A stretch of DNA of 64,000 nucleotides, taken from NCBI GenBank assembly GCA_963383645.1, contig OY726559.1:116425441-116489440 (forward strand). Reading direction: 5' to 3'. Positions 57,346 to 64,000 of this stretch are shown here, one piece after another. Source of the DNA: Muscardinus avellanarius (lineage: Eukaryota; Chordata; Mammalia; Rodentia; Gliridae). The notes beneath the pieces were generated by a model that did not search any database, had not been told where the DNA came from, and was given only the letters and a program-made list of their open reading frames with translations. How positions within the stretch are numbered: position 1 is the first letter of the stretch; each line of letters opens with the position of its first letter. A program made the position numbers and the translations under genes.

Positions 57346-57378
57346 TGTGAGTGTGCGTGCGTGCGTGTGTGTTTATGT
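57346..57378 (+). repeat. Short (GT/GC)n tract
   Basis: gtgtgagtgtgcgtgcgtgcgtgtgtgt, imperfect purine-pyrimidine alternation (read in parts). Confidence 0.8.
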
Positions 57379-57519
57379 GTTCCTTATGTGAAAAACATCC
57401 ATTCCTCAAGAATTACCTCCAAAATCTTCTTTTCCAAAACATGAATAATTTCCTATTCCTTAGTTATTCCTAGGAAGAATCAGGTTTGCATCTTGTCTTT
57501 TTCTCCATTAAATAACCAA

Positions 57520-57640
57520 GTGTTTTGAAATAAGCCACACATTTTCTATGAGCCTTGGTTTTCTCATCTGCAAAGTGTTATAAGGATTAACAAAACAATG
57601 CATATCAGCACACAAAGCACTATGCTTGGCAAAAAGGAGA
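57520..57640 (+). mobile_element. MIR SINE fragment, sense
   Basis: ccttggttttctcatctgc, ggattaacaaaacaatgc and aaagcactatgcttggc match the MIR 3' half. Confidence 0.7.
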
Positions 57641-58177
57641 AGGTAATTTCCTTTCTTTTTCCAATAGACAGAAAGAGACACTCAAAAATCTAGATCATGG
57701 CACACACCATAAGAAATCTTTTCTCCTGAAACCTACTATCTCCAAAAAAGAAAACCACTAATTAAACTTAAGATGGAATGGGGGATCTTCACATCCAACT
57801 CTGTTACTGTGGAACACATATACCAGTAAAATCATGAACCTCAGTTTTAGAAAGAACTTCTATGATAATCTAGTCCAATTCTTATGGTAATAATACTAAC
57901 AGAAAGAGGCCAAAATGCATACTAAATATACCTCTTGTTCTCATAATATAATCCAGGAAATAAAGTTTAACAAAATTCTAGTTGGTCAGGACATTCAGAA
58001 AATAAAGCATTCAAGAATTAAGTGTTTTTTTAAATAGTGAAGTAGTATTTACATGGCACATGAAAGTTCTTAAAATATCCTTGACAATAACTTCAGGTGT
58101 TTTAGAATAAGTACACTGCATTTTCAGTCAATGTAGAAGTTAAAATTTTCTTCCTTTTATTGTCAAAATTTACCTCC
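57641..58177. other. Intergenic, no feature recognised
   Basis: Non-coding sequence; nothing recognised. Confidence 0.4.
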
Positions 58178-58602
58178 AGCCAGGCATGGTGGTGCACACT
58201 TGTAATCCCAGCATTTGGGAGGCTGAGACAGGAGGATCTGGGTTTGCAGCCAGCCTCAGCTACTTATTGAGGGCCTTTGCAACTCAGTGAGATCTTGTTT
58301 CAAAATAAAGAATAAAAAATAGGAGCCGGGCATGGTGCATATGCTTGTAATCCCAACATTCAGGAGGCTGAGATCGGAGGATTGTGGTTCACCGACAGCC
58401 TCAGCTACTTAGTGAGGCTCTCTGCAACTCAGTGAGACCCAGTTTCAAAATAAAGAATGAAAAATAGGGTAGGGGGTGTAGCTCGGAGGTCAAATGCCCC
58501 TGGGTTCCATCCTCAGACCCCCCCAAAAAAAAACTAGGGCTGGGAGTGTAGCTCAGAAGTAGAATGGCTCTGGGTTCCACCCCCAGTACTGCCAAAAAAA
58601 AA
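58178..58602 (+). mobile_element. B1-dID SINE split by a nested SINE
   Basis: B1 half at 58178-58323 and its ID-like half at 58535-58602 (ctgggagtgtagctcagaag, cccccagtactgcc), separated by a complete second SINE. Confidence 0.85.
58324..58534 (+). mobile_element. B1-dID SINE (ccagaccc subtype), nested
   Basis: gccgggcatggtgcatatgc, cagcctcagctacttagtg, gggggtgtagctcggaggtc, ending ctcagaccc plus A-run. Inserted at the linker of the outer SINE, as in the nested pair at 47375. Confidence 0.88.
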
Positions 58603-58935
58603 AAATTACCTCTATTTTATGAGCACCCACAAGTCCTTTGCTCTGTTCTCTTTCCCACACATGCTGATATTTACAAACAGATACATGTTATTTTCCTTCT
58701 CACATAAATTGGTGGCTACACACTGTATTAAGGTGGTTCTATACAGGGAAATAATAGATTAAGATGAAAGAAAAATTTTCTAGGATGATTCACTCTTAGG
58801 AAATAACAAGAAAAAGGGCATTTAATTATAATGTACTAACTTTACATTAGAATATTACATACGCACACAAAAAGATACTATGTGTAAATTTTTAAATCAA
58901 CATTGCAACAGTATTTTTAAATGTATCGAAATAAA

Positions 58936-59162
58936 GCCAGGCGTGGTGGCACACATGCTTGTAATCCCCATGCTTGGGAGACTGAGACAGGAGAATCCCA
59001 CAGGTTCGAAGCCAGCCTCAGCTACTTAGTGAGGCTCTCAGCAACTTAGTGAGACCCTGTTTCCAAATAAAATATAAAATAGGTCTGGGAGTATAGCCCA
59101 GAGGTAGAAAAGCCCCTGGGTTCCATCCCCAGTACCACTAAATAAATAAAAAATTAATAAAT
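58936..59162 (+). mobile_element. B1-dID SINE, sense
   Basis: 14-bp duplication aaatgtat(c/t)gaaat (58919-58932 and 59163-59176). Ends cccagtaccac with an (AAAT)n tail. Confidence 0.92.
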
Positions 59163-59176
59163 AAATGTATTGAAAT

Positions 59177-59792
59177 GAATATGCTACAAGTTTGGAATTT
59201 GATCTCTAAAAATGGAACAGGGTGGTATGGTTTTATTTCTTATATCCCTTTATTTTGAAGATTTGAATTTTTACTTTCTTCCTAAGAACATCCTAGTTTT
59301 AAAAAAAATTAACTTGAAACCAGAGTAATGTGGGATCATCCTGGGCCAGATGCCTTTCTGAAAGTTCTTTTCTTTTTTACAGAAATAAATATTATTTAAT
59401 TTTCAGATACAAAAAAGTTATTAACACTATATAAACTATTAACAAGACTTATTTGATATCAAGTTAACCTCATACAGCAGTTTTCCTTTTCTTAAAAATA
59501 TTCAAATATATTTGTATTTCATCCTTTTAAAAAGAGATTTAAAAATATTTGGAAATAACAAGTTCTGCCAATAAAAAAAAATATCTAAAAAAAAAAAAGT
59601 TGATGGCTGTGATGTCCCATACTTTCTGGCCTTTCTTTTCCCTGTGAAATTCTCATCTCTTGGAGAATTTTCCTGGCAAGCAAACAAAGGAGCAGGAGGT
59701 AATAAACTATGGCTCCTCGGCCATATCAAACTCATCGCCAATTTGTGTACAATCAGCAAGCTAAGACCGTTTTCTACATTTGTAGCAGGTTT
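59177..59792. other. Intergenic, no feature recognised
   Basis: AT-rich non-coding sequence. Confidence 0.4.
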
Positions 59793-59807
59793 AAAAAAGC
59801 ATAGGAC

Positions 59808-60014
59808 TGCCGGGCGTGGTGGCGCATGCTTGTAATCCCCTCGCTTGGGAGGCAGAGATAGGAGGATCGCGCTGGTTCGAAGCCAGCCTTGCTGGCTTAA
59901 GAGACTCTGTTTCCACATTTAAAAAAATGTTAAAAAATAGGTCTGGGAGTGTAGCCCGTGGGAGTGTATCCCGGAGGTAGAAGGGCTTCCAGGAACCCCA
60001 GTACCACAAAAAAA
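59808..60014 (+). mobile_element. Young B1-dID SINE with internal ID duplication
   Basis: Perfect 15-bp duplication aaaaaagcataggac (59793-59807 and 60015-60029). The ID-like half has an extra copy of gggagtgta(g/t)cccg (59945-59972). CpGs retained. Confidence 0.93.
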
Positions 60015-60029
60015 AAAAAAGCATAGGAC

Positions 60030-60840
60030 ATGTGAAATTATATAGAATTCAAAGATTGTTGTCCAGAAATAAGTTTTAATGAAACCCAGCCATGCCTATT
60101 TGTTTATATTTATTGATGGCTGTCTTCATGCTCTAACAGCAGAGCAGACCATCTGGCTCACAAATCCTGTCTTTTTTTTTTAACCTAGTCCTTCATAGAA
60201 AAAAGTATGTTGACCCCTCAGTTAGGAGAACACTAGCCCCAAGGGCATGTTCACCTAGAATACTCTTTACTTGCAACTCTTTCCTCCTTCTGAGACAACA
60301 CCTGGCTCCTACAGGAAATTAGTCTTCACTCAGCAAATTCCACCTCCCTGCACTCCCACAGTCTCAGTCACACCTTTAAAAAGGTCATTACTCTGATGAA
60401 GCATGACAACTTGACCCAAATCAGGCATTCACAGGACTACAGCATGGAGACTGACTCTACCTCATTCTGGGTAGTTCTTAGAAGAAGAAAAAAAAGACAT
60501 ACCCTAATGATGGTAGAATTTGGAATCATGTAATTACCATTTGTCAATAGTTGCAACCACTCCTTCTCAAACCCTGATGACCATATTGTATAAGTTTTAA
60601 GTCTGTTTAACCTAACTCATCTTCAGTAAAATTTGTGTTATACATTTACAATAGATAGAATATACAGCATGGTCCTCAGGAACAAGCAAAAAGCTACTCA
60701 TGTATTCCCAATGCTAAGATTCCATTTATACTCAGGAGAAATCATGTCTTCTGAGGCAAAGATAGCAAGAGAATAGGCAGACCCTTGTCCTGTGAAAAAG
60801 CAAAACCTGATCAATGCAAAGGACTGTAGTCATGACCCTT
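60030..60840. other. Intergenic, no feature recognised
   Basis: Non-coding sequence; no gene or clear repeat. Confidence 0.35.
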
Positions 60841-60844
60841 GTTC

Positions 60845-60975
60845 CTCTTTAACTGACAAACATTTATTAGAGACCATTATGTGCCAAGTAATACACTGGG
60901 TCTTTATGTAGCAAAGAGATAAATAAGCCCATTCCCTGTTCTCAAGAAGCCCATAGTCTAGTAATGATATAAGTA
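60845..60975 (-). mobile_element. Ancient MIR/L2-like repeat
   Basis: aacatttattagagaccattatgtgcc, then cccattccctgttctcaag and gcccatagtctagtaatg (read in parts) resemble a very common ancient mammalian repeat. Exact family not resolved by eye. Confidence 0.5.
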
Positions 60976-60985
60976 CATAGACAAA

Positions 60986-60999
60986 TATATATATGTATA

Positions 61000-61044
<45 letters not shown>
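60986..61044 (+). repeat. (TA/TG)n then (GT)n microsatellite
   Basis: atatatatgtatatgtat followed by about 40 bp of (GT)n. Confidence 0.95.
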
Positions 61045-61047
<3 letters not shown>

Positions 61048-62003
61048 TAACAGTGAAGCAAATAACTAACATTAGCTACTTCTGGTTAGTAGGTATTTTT
61101 ATTTTCCTTCCTTTCCTTATCAATATTTTCTATGAATTATATAGTGAAGCAATTCCTAAAGGTTGATATAACTATAAAATTATGAACAAACCAACTATAA
61201 TTCCCTTTCAACTCAAGAAAGATTTCCAATAGGAGGGCTAATGTAAATTCTGAAGAATTAATAGTTCACTAGGTCAATAACGAGAAAAGATATTCCAAGA
61301 ACAAACATGAAATAGCATGATATACTCAGGAAGGCTGAAGGTGTTAATTATAGTGGAATATCGAGAAAAGAAATGGAGCTGAAAAGAAACCACAGCACAG
61401 ATCAAGAAAGACTTTGATCACTGTGCTAGAGAACACACATTTGTTCCTAAGGTTATACAGTTGTTGAAAAGAAAGTTACATTGATGAATGGTCACTAACA
61501 TCAGGTAAATGGTTAGGTAAACAGATTAAAAGGATAGCTCTAAACCCATTGTCCATTCTTAAAGGTAATAATGAAATCATGGATGACATCTTGACTGGAA
61601 TATTGTATAAGAAAATTTAGACTGGATTAGAACAGTCTGACTAGATGATCCATAAGTTTCTTTTGAACATTAAATTCCATGATTCTTTGACATTTGGACC
61701 CTATTGACCCTATACATACACTACTACTATTAGACACAGTCTGTTGTCAACACGTTGTGCTACATAGCTGGATGAATACTCAAAGAGGCCTTTGTGCAAA
61801 GTGTCCTGAGACTTTGGCAGGTGGGGCTGATACTAGCCCAGATTTGGGAATTACTATTGCAATCTCAGGTGAACATGTAAGGAAGTGAGAAGGTAAACAC
61901 CTAGAAGGTGGAGATGGAGAAGGCGCTTGACTTGTTTAGGAGTGACTTGCTTAGGACATCTCAGAGACAGCACCTCCTCCCTAAGATGGATCATTAGTCC
62001 CAC
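61045..62003. other. HRNR: Upstream region of the HRNR-like gene
   Basis: Repeat-free kilobase upstream of the TATA box. ATTGCAAT at 61856-61863 resembles a C/EBP half-site pair. C/EBP factors act in keratinocyte differentiation, but a single match is weak evidence. No AP-1 consensus TGACTCA was seen close to the TATA box. Confidence 0.4.
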
Positions 62004-62010
62004 TATAAAA
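62004..62010 (+). promoter_or_regulatory. HRNR: TATA box of the HRNR-like gene
   Basis: TATAAAA in cactataaaaagg, about 27 bp upstream of the predicted exon 1 and about 75 bp before a strong splice donor. TATA promoters with a short non-coding first exon are the rule for S100-fused-type genes. Confidence 0.75.
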
Positions 62011-62030
62011 AGGTCACTATCCCCAACTAA

Positions 62031-62084
62031 CAGCACCCTGCAAGCTGCTTCAGTCTTTATCCTGCTGTTCCTCTGGTGAACTAG
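62031..62084 (+). other. HRNR: Non-coding exon 1 of the HRNR-like gene
   Basis: The start is placed about 27-30 bp after the TATA box (approximate). The end is fixed by the donor ctag|gtaaga at 62084/62085. No ATG occurs in this stretch. Intron 1 would run 62085-62902 (818 bp), ending at a pyrimidine-rich tract plus AG (ccctctag). Confidence 0.65.
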
Positions 62085-62924
62085 GTAAGAGAAAGGGATA
62101 AGTTCTATTCATGGGTACTTGGGGCTATAATTTATGAAAGTCAAAGATGTGCTCTAAAGCAAAGCACAGGATATCAGCCTTTTTAGTATGCTCTTGGGAA
62201 CTTTGGTATAAGTCTCACTTTATTTGTAAGAAAATGAAGTAATGACTAAACTGTATTCCTTTCTTTGGGGTCTTTAAGATCATGGAAATCTAATTATCCA
62301 CTATGTAGTTTGCTTCTTTTACTGCTGAGGATTTTTCTCTGTTGTATAACCAGTAAGGCCTGAAGGTAATGAAAACAGAGGCTAAATATGATAGTAGCTA
62401 ACCCCCCACCCCAGTTCATCTCAGATAGGCCTGTGGTTGTCTTCACCACTTTATCTACTTGCCCTAGCCTAGAAGTCTCAACTGGTACTACTCAGTTGGA
62501 GTCAGGCATGCCATGCAAATGATGAACCCATGCCCTGCAGTATGATAGCTGGGACCTAGAAAGAAACTAGGGAAGTGGCTAGATTGGCACATTCAGGATT
62601 TCCACAACTCCAGAGAAAACGGTTTTGTGCCTTTTTCCTCTGAAGGTAGAAGCAGGGACCCCAAAACAAAGCCTTCGCACCTATATTTAGAAATGGAAAT
62701 AAGATACACATATCCTGTTCATATTTCATTACTTCCTTGTTACATGGCTTAAGTGAGTTATTCAACTCTGAACTAGTTCTTGATTACAATAGGATGAAGT
62801 TAATCATGACTGAAAATTACTATTAAAGACTGGAAATATTTATACATTTGAGCAAAAAAGAGAGAGAGAAATAATAAAAGATAGCCTTTCTCCTCCCTCT
62901 AGGTTAACTTAAATTTGCATAAAG

Positions 62925-63062
62925 ATGCCTCAACTCCTACAAGGCATTGTCACTGTCATTGATGTGTTCTACCACTATACCACCAAGCATGGGGAGTGTA
63001 ACATGCTGAACATGGCATCTCTAAAAGAACTTTTGGAAAATGAGTTTCAACAAATTCTGAAG
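62925..63062 (+). CDS. HRNR: Hornerin-like S100-fused gene, coding exon 2 (EF-hand 1)
   Basis: Exon 62903-63062 has acceptor ccctctag and donor aag|gtaagaat. It encodes 46 residues from ATG 62925 (purine at -3) to a phase-0 junction, exactly the size of exon 2 in S100-fused-type genes. The start MPQLLQGIVTVIDVFYHY and end LKELLENEFQQILK are closest, by recall, to human hornerin (MPKLLQG..., LKELLENEFHQILK) and less so to FLG2 or FLG. Position downstream of FLG on the same strand also fits hornerin. The S100 helix-loop-helix is clear, but the loop is altered: KHGECNMLNMASLKE has Ser at residue 32 where hornerin and S100 proteins have the bidentate calcium-binding Glu. The second EF-hand and repeat domain (exon 3) lie beyond the window, so I cannot tell whether the gene is intact. 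Confidence 0.85.
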
Positions 63063-64000
63063 GTAAGAATCCAATGCTGAGGCCGAATTCTACAATTCTC
63101 TTCTTCATTCCTCCTGCCTTTTCATCACATATGCCAAATATCCATAGAGGACTTTCCCTAGTTGGTAATAGAGAAAAGGGTTTGGTAGGCTTGAGATACC
63201 ATCAAAAGTTGACCCATAATAGTTTCTATAACATGACTGTAATAAATGATCCTACCAAATTTTAAATTTTAAGATTTTAAAATTTCCTCTCTACAGAAGC
63301 TATTTTTATCATCCTCTGAAACCCTGCAAAGTAGGTGAAACACATCTTTCTTTTGTCTTCTTTTAGTCTGAAATATTCATGCCACTCCTCACTTCTGAGA
63401 TTATGGTACTGTAAGGCCTCTCTGTTCAGGAAACTGACACTTATCTCCAAATCACAAAAGATAATGACCTTAAATTGTCATCTTTAGAAGTAAATATTTG
63501 GAGTTTAAACCTAGCTCTTACGTTTCAATTCCCTAAACTCAACTGCCTGCTCAATATTGTTATCTAGATTCCCATGGACATCTTAAGTGTGTCAGATAGG
63601 AATCTCATCATCTTCCCCTCTAAACTCATTCCTTTTCCTTTTTGCACAAGATAGATACCTGGTACCTTTCTTGATTTTCTCATCTCAGCAGGTACTACCA
63701 CCTTTCAAACTTCATCAAGTTCATCAAAAGACATTAAAACAACCCATTTCTATCACTATTGTCAGCACTCGAGTTTAGGCTGCCTACTTCTAACCTCAAC
63801 ATTAAATGTTCAAAATCCTTCAATAGATTTCATCTGCTATCATCTGGGTGGTATAAAGTCCAAAATTCCTTAACATGACTTAAAACTTATGATCTAGTCC
63901 CTATTTATTTCTCTAGCCACAACTCTCAACTCCTTGGACTCATATCTATCAAAGTAGAATTTTCTCAGTTCTTTGAATAAGCCATACCCTCCCTCTCCTC
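63063..64000 (+). other. HRNR: Intron 2 of the HRNR-like gene (partial)
   Basis: Follows a canonical donor gtaagaat. No second EF-hand coding sequence appears before the window end, so exon 3 is downstream. No repeats recognised. Confidence 0.7.

Overview
This is mammalian nuclear DNA from the epidermal differentiation complex, almost certainly from a rodent. The rodent call rests on about two dozen dimeric SINEs with a B1 (7SL-derived) left half and an ID-like (tRNA-derived) right half. This is the B1-dID type known from squirrel-related and dormouse-related rodents. I cannot name the species.

Layout. Positions 2-8068 are the 3' part of the giant last exon of profilaggrin (FLG, + strand): near-identical 408-aa filaggrin repeats, a shortened final repeat, then a unique C-terminal tail. 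The tail frame stops at 8066-8068, but the same frame beyond the stop still resembles the end of human filaggrin. The far end (about 62.0-64.0 kb) holds the start of the next S100-fused-type gene, best read as hornerin (HRNR, + strand): TATA box, short non-coding exon 1, exon 2 encoding the first S100 EF-hand, and part of intron 2. The order FLG then HRNR in the direction of transcription is the order known in human.

The roughly 54 kb between them has no intact gene that I can support. It is filled with nested retrotransposons: several old L1 elements; four copies of an L1-derived element that keeps the 5' UTR and ORF1 but replaces ORF2 with an inverted ORF2 fragment (HAL1-like); SINEs; MIRs; and two solo LTRs.

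Two intergenic features stand out. (1) A 1.26-kb solo LTR at 35851-37108 carries an open reading frame starting 25 bp from its 5' end. That ORF looks like the superantigen (sag) gene of mouse-mammary-tumour-virus-type betaretroviruses, broken by in-frame stops. (2) A decayed tandem array at about 53.2-55.6 kb has recurring phrases that translate to filaggrin-like fragments, so it may be the relic of a lost S100-fused gene lying between FLG and HRNR.

FLG and HRNR products both act in terminally differentiating keratinocytes. Profilaggrin is cut into filaggrin units that bundle keratin and are later degraded to moisturising amino acids; hornerin contributes to the cornified envelope.
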